Positions 48,259-60,579 of a stretch of 64,000 nucleotides of DNA are shown piece after piece. Position 1 is the stretch's first letter. Every line of letters starts with the position of its first letter. This stretch comes from Edolisoma coerulescens (Eukaryota; Chordata; Aves; Passeriformes; Campephagidae): positions 126,014 through 190,013 of the forward strand of contig VWZW01004144.1 of assembly GCA_013397115.1 (NCBI GenBank), read 5' to 3'. The position numbers were made by a program, and so were the translations under genes. The notes under the pieces are model-generated. The model saw nothing but the letters and a program-made list of their open reading frames with translations, was not told the origin of the DNA and made no database searches.

Positions 48259-50693
48259 GACTTTGCCCAGGTCACACTTAGCAAAGTGAGATCAGTAACA
48301 GTGTTTTCATCATGTTTTTGCTGGCGTGACCTCACGCTCATCTCCTGTTCCATTGTCCTCCTCCAAAATCCTGTCTCCAAAGCAGGTAGCTGTGGAAGAG
48401 GTGGATGCTCAGCCAGTGTCAGGACAGTGTGATGGGGCTGGTGGAGCATGATGCATCCACTGCCGGATGCTGGAAGTCCCTTCTTCTCTCCAAAATAATG
48501 CAGAAAAGCCCCAAATTGATGCTTTGCCTCTATGTTTGCAGAAAACATTTGTGAGTTATCAAAGTATCACTAAAATTCTCCTATCTTGATAGATAGAAGC
48601 AGAGAAGCAAAGACAGCACATGTTTGAAGTTTATTTTGGTTTTTATCAAACCTTGATGGCTTTAATTAGCCTGATTTGAGCATCTACCTGCCCACAGATG
48701 TGGAGCTTCTGATAAAATGATGGTTCAGTAAGAAAAGCTTCTCTCACACATTCATCCACATGCACACACTTAATATTTGTACAGATATTTTTTCAAGACA
48801 TGCTGCCCGTTGTTGGTTTCTGAGGTCCTTTCCCCATCCATCAGGCAGGTGAAGTGAGGGAGCAGGGAAATATCCAAAACATGCTTCTTTTAATTAAAGG
48901 CTCTTTGCACTCTTTGTCTGAACCCCAGCTGGATCTCTCACGCTTCTACGCTTGCAATACCCAACAGGGATTTTCCAGAAAAAATCCCTGGCTTATGTCT
49001 AAGCAGCTCTGCAAAATTTTGCTCTGCTTCCTTTCCACATCATCCTTTTGGTTGTCTCCTCCGTGCCAAGCAGATGCTTCTGGAAGGATAATCAGCATTT
49101 TTTCTTGCTGGCTTTGGGGACTCTTCTTTTTTTGTGCTCCTCCCGGTGCAGCTTTTGGTGATTGCGTGATTGTCCTCGTTAACTTGAAGGTGAAGAGCAG
49201 CAAAGTGGTGTCACTGTGAATTTTGTTTGGTACCTTTGTGTTCTGCCCAAGTGGTGCTTCTTACGGTACTGCCAACGCTCCTCAAATCAAAGGTGCCAGG
49301 ATCGAGCAAGCTGCACTTAGCTGAAGGGTGGAACTCTTCAATAATTTGATTTTTAATTATTTTTATTACTAAGTTTATCAATGTGGATTTAAATGGTCCA
49401 ATAGAACTGCATGTTAGAACTGGATTTGTTAGTGAACTTGGATTAAAGGAACACTATCAAGCTTTTTAGGAAAGAAAATTGGCTTTTTGACTTTTTTTGC
49501 TGTCATCAATACATATTTATTTTGCAAAACCCTCTAATTCTTTGTTAGCAAAAGCTTAATGGAAAAAATGGTGCTGTTCATACAAACTAGGCTGTGGAGA
49601 CCTGGTTTTGCTGGACTTAAATCCTTGCTCTGATGAAAGTTTTGTGGTCCTGAGGCTGTGCCTGCCCTTAATGGGCTCTGCAGTTGGATTTGGCCAACAA
49701 GGGTTGCTCCTTGGGTAATTCCTCCTTAAAAATACTCCCACTGGCTTCTGCAGATTTATTCCTGCAGCTGGTCACCAGAAAAACCACTGCCCCCAAAATA
49801 ATCAATAAAAAAATGCTGCATTTGCCAAATAAAGGTGACAGCAACTAAAAACTTGGTGTTTGAGGTCTCACTGGTGTTAAGGTGAGGAAGACGCCCCTTG
49901 ACAGTGTTCCTGTGGAAAATTCAGGTCAGTCCTCTCCCATGGTTTGATGTGTTGGTATGAAATGCTCCCGTAGCTGCTGGCACAAGGTGACTCTGCGGTG
50001 ACCTCCCCACGCGTTGCTTGGAGTGTGGCACATCCTGGACTTGGCCAACGATGACAGAGAGGCACTGCCTGTTGGCACATTGTCACTGGTGTCACCTCTC
50101 CTCCACCCTGTGCTCACAGCTGGGCCATCAGAAGTCCTCTTGGCCACACGTTGATTGTTTCTTCCAACTCAAACCTATCCTGGCGAGCTCCAGACTCTGT
50201 TCTCTGCCCTCAGGGAATATGGAAACCATGCTTAGTGCAAATAATTTACATTTTTCCTTTTAATTGCCAAAATCTGAGCAAAATGTAGCACTGGGATGCA
50301 AGATGAGAATTCCAGGTGGTTGTGTCACAGAGCATCTGGACAGGGATTTGCAGGTAACACCAGGCAGAGGCACAGAAAGGATTTAAAAAATAAGTTAATA
50401 AAAATAAAGATTTATCTAATAATCCTCTTTTTGCCCAAATAATCTTGGAGTGATTATTAAGTGATTATGCTCTGTCTAATGAGGATTATAATTGGGAGTG
50501 GGACGTGGTCCAGCCCATTGCTCTCGTGCCACGGCGCTGTGCGGAGGAAACCGCAGTTAAATTGTGTCGAGCACGGAAATCGTGTGACCCTTGAGCTCCT
50601 TCGGGCTTGTTCCTTCCCCTCTCCTGATTTCTGCTTATAAAATCTTTCTCTTCTCTCCATTTTTTTTTGTTTGTTTTTATTTTGCTTCCCAAG

Positions 50694-50813
50694 GGCATGA
50701 TGATGCAGTGCCATGTGCGGTTTTGAAAAGTGTGGATAGTTTTAGCTTTCTCCACCACCCAGTGCATCAGAGGAGCTTAGAGATCCTGCAGAGGTGCAAG
50801 GAGGAGAAGTACA
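50694..50813 (+). CDS. MYO9A: MYO9A loop 2 exon (exon 7 of window)
   Basis: A 120-nt exon (phase 1 in, phase 1 out, so its length is a multiple of three): two bases completing Gly 268, 39 codons (residues 269-307) and the first base of Ser 308. It encodes HDDAVPCAVLKSVDSFSFLH and HPVHQRSLEILQRCKEEKY. This is the first part of the class IX loop 2 insertion, which other myosin classes lack. In this family the insert is known to contact actin and to be important for processivity of the single head. The acceptor is AAG at 50691-50693 and the donor is GTAAGG at 50814. Confidence 0.94.
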
Positions 50814-53800
50814 GTAAGGCTCCACCACCCGCCCTCCCCTCTGATACCACACTCACACGTCCAGAAATGGAAACCAGGTGCATTCCGTGTAGAAAGGGCA
50901 AAAAACAGCGCCTGAGGAACCTTCCATGATCAAACCAGCTGCCTTAGAGCAGTTTTCAGCCTATTGGGAAGTGATTAGGCAGAGGTGGAAGAGTCAAATT
51001 AAAAGGAAACCCACCTCTCTCAAGATCTTGCCAAAATCATTTTGTTGGCAGTTTCCCCATTTGCTCACTGACAGTAATAAAGAATATTCCTGATACAAGG
51101 CTGGTACAGCTGGAATTCAACTTAATTTGGATTTCATTGGACTTCAGAAATATCTTTAGCTTGTGAAAATATTGTCTCCCAGGGCTTTTACTTAAAACAG
51201 AGGCATTGTCAATGTTATTTTACGGAATGATGCACTTGGTCTCCATTTCTTCATCTTCACTCCTCTGTCACGTAATAAACTCATCCTGCATGACAACATG
51301 GACACTCTTGCCTGCACTACTCTGTTTTATTTTTATATTTAAATAGATACTTGGTGCTCTCATGTTTAGATGTATTATTTTCCTGCCACTATTCTCTTCC
51401 TTCATGTTGCGTGTTAAAGCTGACAGAAATAGAGCTGCTCTGCATGGGCAAAGCCTCAGCCCAACTTGCTTAAACTTCATGAAATTTAGGTGTAAGTGCA
51501 AACCACCTTTTTTTCTGCTGAGCTGAGCATGGTAAGTACAGTAGGTGCATGTTAAATCTTCACAAATATGGTTTTCCTGTTAGAAACCTTCTGTTGGATG
51601 TCTGTGCTTCCTGCAGCATGTGGGGTTGGGGGAGCAGAGGTGTTTTAGGTTTTAATTTAGGCTTTCATTCTTAATTGAATGACGTTATTTTCCCCTTCAA
51701 GTTCCCAAGACTGCTATAAGAAAATATAAAGGAGTGATACTAAATTTACTTGATTTTAGGTTTTACTAAGTGGTGTTGTGCTAAGTGACCTTACTGATAC
51801 TACTAAGAAACTATTGGAAAGGAAGATAATTATCAGCAGAGTAATTTTACTTGCAATTAATGAGTAAATTTAACTTTATTTTTTAAGTTGGCTCAGCCAT
51901 ATGGGAGATTTTGGGGGGTTTAGTTTGCAGTTCCTTAGGTGGGAAAAAGGAAATTCATACAACTCAAGAGATATTTAGAGCTTTAATTTAGTGAGAAGCA
52001 GGAAGTTGAGCTCAGTGTTGAGCTCAGCACTTAAAACCTCGCTTAGATAGACTTATGGTCCACACAGTTTTGGGGTCTCTTAGGATAAATCCAACGAGTG
52101 GGTCTAAGAAGAACATTGCCGTAGTTTGTGAATTGGCATCTGACCAGGCAAACGAGTAATTCTTGTTCTGCATTCAGAGATCATTCCCATCTTCCCACGG
52201 GGTGTGCTCCTGCTTCCCCAGGCTCCCAGCCTTGGCAAGCTGAAGTGGGCTTGGAGCGTGTGTAACGTTCCGGTTCGGGATCCAGCAGGTTTTGGGCCCC
52301 ACAGGCGAGCTTGGCCCCGGGGACTCAGCTTTTCCCACAAGTCAGATGAGGTTATACATCCGTGTCATCCTTGAGAGAGGAACCAAGGTCATCTCCTTGT
52401 CTTGGACTGTGCACTTATTTCTGAACAAAGAGAGAAAACAACTTGGTTTGATGAGTTTGTTGAGATTCCCTGTAGGTCCCTTGGTATTCAGCTTCTGGAG
52501 CCAGCTGGTTGCCCTTCCCTTACCATCAGCTACTTCCCTGGTGCCTTGCAGTCCACCAGTTCCTCCAGAGCAAGGCACTGGGTTTAGACACATCTGATTC
52601 AAGACTGGAGCTCTGCTGGTTGGCGTTCGTCTGTAGGGAGTAGATGGGGATTATCCAAAACTCTTCTCAACAAGGGCAAAGACCTGTTAGGGAAATCAGT
52701 CCATCTTTCCAAAACACTCCAGCTGAAGGAAAGGGAGTATGCTTGAAAAATCAGAATAATTTTCTGCCTGAAGTGTAAGCCAGATCAGGCTGTGTCTGAG
52801 CTGGATGAAGGGAGTGAGAGGTTGTTGCCACTCACACGCTGTTCTTTCCTGCTGGGTATCAATTTCTACAATTTACTAGCCCATATTCACCATACACAGT
52901 TCTCAAGGCCACGTGCGACTCACCAGCTGAAATCTTCTGTTTGTAAAAATCCCCTTTATGTCCCAGAAAAGGGGCTACATCAACATGACAGCTTTTTCTG
53001 GCTGTATTCCTTCTTTAAAGAGCCAAGTGATGGCGCAATGTAGAAAAGTCTTTATATTTGGTGCAATTCTCTTTAACCCAACTTGTGCACTGTGACCTGT
53101 ATTAATCAACAAGTCACTTAAGGTGCTGAGCTGGCCGAACCACGATGCAGTTTAAATGCAGCTGTTACCTGGAAGCCTGAAATAGAAATTCCCTTTTCCT
53201 GAGCAATGCAAGGTGTGGATGCAGGGATAATTTGATACAACCTTGTCTTCATCACTTCAGCTCATCTTGTTGGGTTGGAAGGGGGTTTGGGCCTTTTCTT
53301 TCTTTGGTGGGGAGTGCAGGGAAGGGTAGGAAGACAGATTTTGCTCCAAAAAGAAGGGCATGGATTAAAAAACTCTTGGAAATAGCAGTGAAATCCCATT
53401 TTTCACAGACTGCTTTAGACTAGAAAAGCCTTCTGGGCCTTAACGGGGAAATATCCAGGCATATTAAAAGATACTAATTTGATCTGTATTAAAAGTAGAT
53501 CCAGCTATACATTAGGTGCTTTCTTAGTCTAAAACTAGCTGCACAAAGTACTAATGCAACATTTTCAGCAGATTCCTGATTATTCTCATTTTTTTCCCTC
53601 TTTACAAATGGGCTTCTGTGCTCTAAATCAGGACTTCAGACACATAAATACCAGAAAGAGGTACAAGAACACTCCTAGGACAAGAAATGTAACCAAAAAA
53701 AGGCTTAAATGGTAAAAAGAGGGATTGAAAAGAGAGTTTTGAGCTCTGGGTATTGTTAAGCAATCAGATGCATTACCTGCCTTGTTTTCTGAAAACATCC

Positions 53801-55279
53801 AGTGCTGGAGATGCCAAACCTTCTCAGCAGGAGTGATTTGGTTGGTCCTGCCTTGGAGCACAGGAGGGTTCAAAGGTGACCTGGGGCAGGACACCCTCAA
53901 ATTTTCTTTTGCTGACATTTCCAGGATATATGGGCACCTTTAGATGCAAAAACTTAGCCAAGTGGACCATCAGCCTTTTCAGGGATCTCCTGCCCAATGT
54001 TCAGCTTCAAGATGAGCTGTTACAACATCTCAGCAGGGCAAGGAGGGTGGTCAATGTCCTGTTAAAGCGATGTCACCACTGACTTTGGTAGGAATTCATC
54101 TTCTCCTCAGGAATTCCAGGCTCAGAACAGCAGGACAGGCTCAGGTCTCAGCGTATTTGCATTGTGTTCATCTTTCAGAATAAAAAATCCCCAGGACACC
54201 TTTTAGCTCAGCACCTGGGCTGCATGAAAGAGTGGAATTATAAATACCGGGAGGAGGAGATATGCCATTGCTTCTTCCCGTCCTGTTACAAACCAGAGTT
54301 TAAACTTTTTTCTTTTCAGAAAGCTTTTTTTTCCCCTTTTTTTTCCACTGTAGATGTCTCAAGGTAGAATAAAACACATTTTCCCCAAGCTGAGGTGAGA
54401 GCTGTGATTTTTCCTGTCTCACAGCAGCGATTTTGAGACAGTTAAAAAATTGCTCAGCTGTTTCCATGTCAAACTCCACATTATCAGATCTTTGCATTTC
54501 TATGGTTTGGTGATTTGAAAAGTGTTTTGTTGTCTACAAAAATTGTCTCCTGTCTCCCTAAGTGCTTGATTACAAAACATTTCCACTTTGGGGAAGATAA
54601 CAGCTGCTACTGTAACCATATGTGGCAGCTTCCTTGGCTGAATACAAAACAGATACTTTATTTAATAGTTTTTTTTATTAGATATATTTTATTACAAATA
54701 AATTATTCTAGGTATCAAAGGATATAGGCTCAATAGGCAGTCAAGCCTTTATAAAACAGTATATAAAGTATTTCCTACTTGCTGCACATGTCCATGTGTG
54801 GAGGGAGGGAGAGAAGAAATGCCTAAGGAATAAATGACCATTTTTCCAAGCATTCTAATTATGTCCAGGTGTTTTGTCCATGCAACTGGGTTATGCCATG
54901 CACAGTGGAAAGCTTGGGAATCTCTTGGACATGGAGAACACGGGTGACTGCCCCCTCCCATCAGCTCCTTCCCTCACCCCATTTGCTGGCCGGGACAGCC
55001 TGTCCCTAAAACACCCCATGCGTGTGTGGGAGGGGAATTAGAGGCTGGAGCAAACAGTGTTACTCACGAGGGTGATGACTCTGGCAGGGAGGTGGGACTG
55101 GGGAGTGATGGCATCCCTGGCACCCGGCTGTGCCTGGCATGTGCCAGGACACGTCTGTGCTGCTCTGCGCCGGAGTCAGGGCTCAGCTATGGCCCTGCTA
55201 ATTGTCCGTGGGGATGGCTCTGCTAATTGTCTGTTGGATATGAGCCAGCTGCAAATGTCTTCTTCACGTGCTGCTGCAG
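50814..55279 (+). other. MYO9A: MYO9A intron, 4.5 kb
   Basis: No CR1 copy was recognised. Around 53900-54185 there is an acceptor-like site, an open frame in the correct phase and an AATAAA, discussed as a possible alternative last exon. The remainder shows nothing that I can name, apart from poly-T and poly-A runs near 54310-54350 and 54668. The acceptor is CTGCTGCAG, ending at 55279. Confidence 0.8.
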
Positions 55280-55355
55280 GTATCACTCGGAAGAGCCCGC
55301 GGACGCCGCTCTCAGACCTCCAGGGAGTCAACACCATCAACGAGAGGAGCCCACG
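55280..55355 (+). CDS. MYO9A: MYO9A loop 2 exon (exon 8 of window)
   Basis: A 76-nt exon: two bases completing Ser 308, 24 codons (residues 309-332) and two bases of Arg 333. It encodes ITRKSPRTPLSDLQGVNTIN and ERSP. The word RTPLSDLQG fits the MYO9A loop 2. The acceptor is CTGCTGCAG at 55271-55279. The donor is CCACG|GTAAGG at 55356, with an immediate in-frame TAA if read through. The phase (in 1, out 2) means skipping this exon alone would break the frame. Confidence 0.9.
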
Positions 55356-58300
55356 GTAAGGCTCCCACTTTACCTTGGCATGGCCTGGGATCTGGGATGG
55401 GAGAGCACGGTCTGTACCTAAAAATGGCTGTATTGATATTCCTCCCATCTCGCCTCTCAATCTTATCTTTTCTCCGTTCTTTCTCTGCCGTGTGGTCGGA
55501 TCTAAACACCTTCCCTGACTAAACAGCAGGCAGGGAAAGCAACTTCCCTGTCTCAGAGGCAGCAGTTGTCAGTGGTGGGTGTACGAGGGGGTAAGAAGCT
55601 TAAAAAAATGAATGAATGTGCCAGTATCAAGGAAACAGTCATTTAAGGGGGACAGGTCTGGGTGCAGAACTGGATACAGCGTGTGGTGGCTCCAGGCACC
55701 CTGAAATGCGGAAAACCTGGAAGTTACAGGGTTTGGGATGGTACTTTGCCAAATACTCGCTTGTTTTCAGGGAGGAAAAAAGCACATTTGCTTCAAAATT
55801 GATTGATTTTTACAGATTTTATGTACAGTTTTATTTTTAAATCCTTCCTTGAAGTTTCCGACCATTTAAGCAGCTACTGAATGAAACTCAGGTCTACACT
55901 TGAGATACAGATCTGTGCCTCTCCTGCAAAGCCTTCTTCACCCCCATTCCGGAATTAAGTTGCTTGTGAAACCAAAGTCTTCATTTCCAAAGGATGTCTG
56001 GGCACTGATCCTTTTCCCAGCTGCTCTTGTGCTATCCCTCAGCACATCCCAGGAAGTCTGATTTTCCCAGTACCCCTCTAAAGGAGTACAGTGCCTCTCT
56101 GCTTCCCTCTGAGCAGGTGTGTGCTGGGGAAGGAAGTGGTAGGAGCATCCTCAGCTCCTACAACCACTGCTTGGAGCTGCAGATATCCAGGTGTGTCTTT
56201 GTGGCTGCTCTGAGGTTGATGAGAAGCCCAGAACAAGCCAAAAGGAGTCTGAGTCTGTCTCCTGGAATGTGTCCATCAAATCTGTCCTTGCATCTCAGTG
56301 GCTTCCCTTCCACACAAAATTAAATATCCTTCAAGGATATTATGAAGGCTCATTTTTAATGGCTTTAATGCCAAACGACCGCAACAAAAATTAGGTACAT
56401 GTTGGTCTTTTTTTCTAGGGGAAGAAAAGTGGCTTCTTCTGCCTGGTTTTGTTCACCACATGCTCTCTGAGTGCCATCAAGACTAGAATATCCTTATTCC
56501 TCTGAATTCCTCCCCTCTGAGAGAGGCAGTGGCACCCTACTGAAGGAGAACGGAATGTTCTCACATCATTACAAGTCCATTTCAGCGGTTAGAGAGGATG
56601 GGATTTACTTTAAATAGTTGGATTGAATTCAGAAATTGTGCCACTTCTCAAGTTTGAGCAGAAATCCAGGTGGTACAAGCAATGCCACCCTATCCTGGGA
56701 AGGTGATGCAACCCTGGCTGTCCTCACCTCAGTCTTTGCCACCCTCCTTTCCTTTCTCATAACACTGCAGCTGCTGGGGCTCTGGTGAGTTGGGTTGCGA
56801 TGACAGTCGGTCCTTGGTAACACTGGAGGCAGGGAAGGTTGGTGTCTCCAGAGGTGACGTTCCCTGTTTCCAGCAGCTCTGATTGTGCAAGTTTCCCTTA
56901 AGATAACGTAACGTGAAACTTTGTCCCTTTGGAGATCTTCCCTTGTAGATAAGAGGATTCCTGCAGTTTCTCTATCCAGCCTTCGGCATGTGAGGAACGT
57001 CTGTGAACTGGGACAGGGCTTTTCTTGACTGCCCAGCTCCAGCTTTGGAGGCACTTTAGTGTGGGAGCTTGGGCTGCCAACATTTTCATAGTCCAAAATA
57101 TTTCAATTACCGCAGCAAGTGGATGTTGTAAAGGCAGGGAAACTCCTCCTGACCCAGGCAAGGAGGGGGATGTGTTTATTTACTGTGGAGTTCATTGTGT
57201 GGTCAGCTCTGGTTACATGGCTTAACCAACGCCAGCACAGCAGACAAGTCATCCTAAACAGCCAGAATTGAGGAACTGTGTGTTCCTTCCCCATCCTCAG
57301 CAGCTGTGACCTACCAGCAGCCTCAATCTGAGCCTTTATTTGCAGAAAAAGTGCTTTTGGAGCCGTCCTAACTCCTGTGTTCCTCCTCCGGTGGTGCCTT
57401 GATAGCGTGGTCCATGATCTTCACTTCCCTTGGGCATCATCAGTGATGGGTCCCCAAATGTCACCTGTGCTCCTTCCTTCTGGAAGCACAAACCGGGTGT
57501 CTCATAAGACCTCCAAGGTCCAGCCTGTGCTTTCAGAGTGGGCAGGTGATTTTGATCCCTTTCACTGCAGCTGCTTTTGATCTGGCGAGTCGTGTCACAC
57601 TTGATAAATGTTGGTATTTCAGGTAAATGGCACTTGCTGAGCAAGAGGAGCTGAGCACAGGGGTGCGGGTAACATGTCTGGAAGAGAGATTGGCTTTAGC
57701 AGCTTCCCAGCAGATTGACTGGCAAGCGATTTACAGCTCCAAATTAAACAGGAATTGCTTTCAAAGCCATCTCATGATCATGCGGTCGCTGATAAGTCTG
57801 GTTGTGCATCCAACCCACAGGATAGCCCGGGGCCTGTTTCTAAAAGCAGTTTTGAGGCATGACATCACTCAGGAAGTCACTGTGGAGGGTTTAGGGAGCC
57901 AAGTGCTCTCCTCTGATCTCTGAAGAAAGTGGACAGGTGGTTTGCACGTGCTGGGAGGGAAACCAGGCTTCAGCAGAGTGCCTTCCCTGGCTGCTGAGAA
58001 ATGAAAGGCAGGCCATGCCTAACCCAAACCACTTGGGCTGGTTGGGATCCTGCTGGTTTGTGCTCACTGGTGACACTTCTAAGTGCAGGGATGTCTGAGC
58101 AGGTGTTGGTTTGGAAACAGCTGGCTGGACTCAGTGAGATGATTGACCCCAAAGTACCAAAATCCTGCGTCTGTCGCCATGTGAATGTATCCATCCTAAA
58201 GTGTCCATAACAAACAGAGCTGTCATTTTATCTCTTGTGTTTTTCAAAACTACATGGGAATTTCTAGGGTATTCCAGAGAGGCTGGATTAATGATGTGTT

Positions 58301-59745
58301 GTACATCCCAAAAGTGGGTGTTGAGTTTTAGTGGTTCCTGTCAACCGGTGATTTTTTTTCCCATCTGCAAACAAAAGGGTTTTGGTGGATGGTACCTGAG
58401 ATGTAAAGCGAAGAAAAGTGGACAGGAGGATATCGCCTGGATATTCAAGCTTCTCACTATCAATCCTTGAATGGAATGCTTAAGAAAGCAAGTCCTGGAG
58501 CACTTAGCCAGGGGTTTTACTTTGCTGGGATTCATCCCTCCTTATAATAGTGGTCCATGTCAAAATGCTGATTTAATGGGGCCAGGAAGGAATTTGGGAA
58601 GCGCTCAGACGAGGCAGCGAGGTGACGTTGCTCCGAGGATCTGGCTCCAGGCATTGAGCTGGCTGAACAAACAGCTTTACATCCTGTATTTTTTAATTTC
58701 CATGCAGCACTTGAGATTTGCTTTTCCTCCAAATCAAGGCTTTAAGGCAAAGGGCTGCCTTTGTTGTCAGACCTCAGAAGTGGCCGGCGCCTGAGGCCAC
58801 GTTTAAACCACCGTGTCCTTCAGCATCCTCATGACCTGGTGCAGCCTGGAGTCTTGTCCCGTTCCTTTTCCTCCTGTCTGAGATAACTGGAGGAGGGGGG
58901 AGGGTTGCAGCCCCCACATCATTCCTTAGGTTGCTTTTGTTTTGTAGGATGATTTCTGCAAGGCTGATAAAAAATTTAGAATTTAAAAACCCCAACAAAC
59001 CACCAAAAACCCACCAAGGCAGAAGGATTTTGGTTGGGTGCTGCCCATGACAGGCTTCATGTCCCCCAGACACCGCTGGAAGTCTCCTCAGCTCTGGAAA
59101 TTACTTGCCCTGATGCATAGTTTGGTCAAGTATCCATTTCCATCCCTCCAAGAGGGGATTTTGGCTCCTCTCCTCATTCCCTTCAGCCCGTCTGAAGCCA
59201 GGTGAGCATTTCTGGCAACCACAGCAGTTCTGCTCCATGGCAGAGAGGACCAAATTGGGTGATTGATTTGTGATCAGGTCCCAGAGAGTGATTCTGGGTC
59301 AACCCATCAATCCAGCTGGGGCTGACATCCATCTTTGTGGCAAATAACGAGTTTATTGCAAATTAGATTTGCTTTTTCTTTCCCTAATGGAATGATTGTG
59401 TGAATTCGAGGCGACAGAGTCAGCACCAGAGGTCATGGCCTCGTGTCCTTCAGACCGCCAAAGTATCTAGAGGTATCTTCAGACTCAAGGTTTCTGTCTG
59501 GGAGAGCTGGAAGCTGTTATTGTCCTGCTGATAATTTGTTTTTGTGAGTATTTGATCTTTGAGAGGTGCTTTAGCAGCTGATGGCTTCGTGTGCTGTCTG
59601 GCACCAGGGACTCATCCCATGGGAGCGAATGAACAGTGGAAGGAAAAAAGCAGCAGCTCATTTTCTACCAGTGGGTTATTTTATGATCTATTTTTATTGT
59701 AGAACCGTGGTTTTTATCTCTTCCTAACGGCGTGTGGTGTTTCAG
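55356..59745 (+). other. MYO9A: MYO9A intron, 4.4 kb
   Basis: Donor GTAAGG and acceptor TTTCAG ending at 59745. No mobile element, RNA gene or coding segment was recognised. Base composition is mixed, with A/C-rich sequence near 58985-59025. Confidence 0.75.
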
Positions 59746-59889
59746 GGATGCCTACGCAGTTGGCTGGAACGGCCGGATGGGGATGAGGCACAACAGGCTC
59801 GCCAGCCCCGGCGCCTTCCTAGACAAGGATGGGATATTCATCAACGCGACCAACAGCAAACTGCTGGAGAGGGCCCACGGCATCCTCAT
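59746..59889 (+). CDS. MYO9A: MYO9A loop 2 exon (exon 9 of window), symmetric
   Basis: A 144-nt exon (phase 2 in, phase 2 out): one base completing Arg 333, 47 codons (residues 334-380) and two bases of Met 381. It encodes DAYAVGWNGRMGMRHNRLAS, then FLDKDGIFINATNSKLLERA and HGIL. It lies in the middle of loop 2, and its first half is the least familiar part of the protein. The DKDGIF ... SKLLERAHGIL end fits MYO9A. The acceptor is TTTCAG and the donor AT|GTCAGT at 59890 is somewhat weak. Skipping it would keep the frame. Confidence 0.9.
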
Positions 59890-60539
59890 GTCAGTACCCA
59901 GGAGGGGATCTGGGCTTTACTCCTGGAACGTAATGGGCAGCACGGGGAGTTAGGGGAATGTAAATAGCCAGGATAGAAAACTCTCGGGGTGCCAAGTAGA
60001 CTTGGAGGCGTTTCCCAGTCGCGTCAAAGCAACGTTGGACACGTGTGATTTAACTCTTCTCATTCATTGCGAATGACAGACAAAGGGAAGAAAGAGAAGG
60101 GACAAACCTGCTGGTCACACCAGTCTGGAGATACAGCAGCTGTGTAATGTAGTCACACTTTTAATGTGATGTCAAAGTTTCCATTATAAATTATCTGGGC
60201 AGATGATGTTGGTGATTCGCACTGCAGCCTCCTCAGCAGGTTCAGGGAGCCTCCCAGGGTGGCTGGAATGAACATGGGGTTTGGAAAGCAGGAGGCTGGT
60301 CAATCATTTTGTGACGTGGCTTCTTTGCTCTTCCCAAATTCCCTGCATCCCATCATTTCCAGTGTAACCATTCCCATTAAATGGATACATTCCTCTCAGT
60401 CTGCAATACACAGGGCAGCCCCATTTCAGTGCCAGCCATGGGCCCCAGCTGCTCAGAGGGATTTGGAGGGGTTGGTTTCATAAACTCCTCCGTTCCACAA
60501 TTGCTGTGGATTAACCTGAGCCGTTTATTATCTCCCCAG
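59890..60539 (+). other. MYO9A: MYO9A intron, 0.65 kb
   Basis: Short intron, GTCAGT to CTCCCCAG (acceptor ends at 60539). No repeat or gene was recognised. Confidence 0.8.
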
Positions 60540-60579
60540 GCGAAATAAGAACTTCAAAGCCAAACCCAGTCTCCCAAAG
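60540..60579 (+). CDS. MYO9A: MYO9A loop 2 micro-sized exon (exon 10 of window)
   Basis: A 40-nt exon, too short for routine frame searches: one base completing Met 381, then 13 codons RNKNFKAKPSLPK (382-394). It is strongly basic, with five Lys or Arg among the 13 residues, as expected for an actin-contacting loop. The acceptor is CCCCAG (60534-60539) and the donor AAG|GTGAGT at 60580 is strong. The exon is confirmed by the phase match on both sides (in 2, out 0) and by the family text KNFK-KP-LPKHLL across the next junction. Confidence 0.92.

Larger units (their letters stand above)
46380..50693 (+). other. MYO9A: MYO9A intron, 4.3 kb
   Basis: Contains a TA-rich microsatellite near 47625-47650 and one short CR1 tail at 48144-48258. 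The rest shows no gene or repeat that I recognise. The acceptor is AAG at 50691-50693 behind a long T-rich tract. Confidence 0.8.

Noticed and set aside
50155..50195. TTCTTCCAACTCAAACCTATCC resembling a CR1 3' end
   Set aside because: Only about 30 bp match, with no neighbouring CR1 blocks and no terminal repeat. Too short to call.
53265..53295. TTGGGTTGGAAGGGGG resembling the reversed CR1 tail
   Set aside because: The match stops after about 16 bases.
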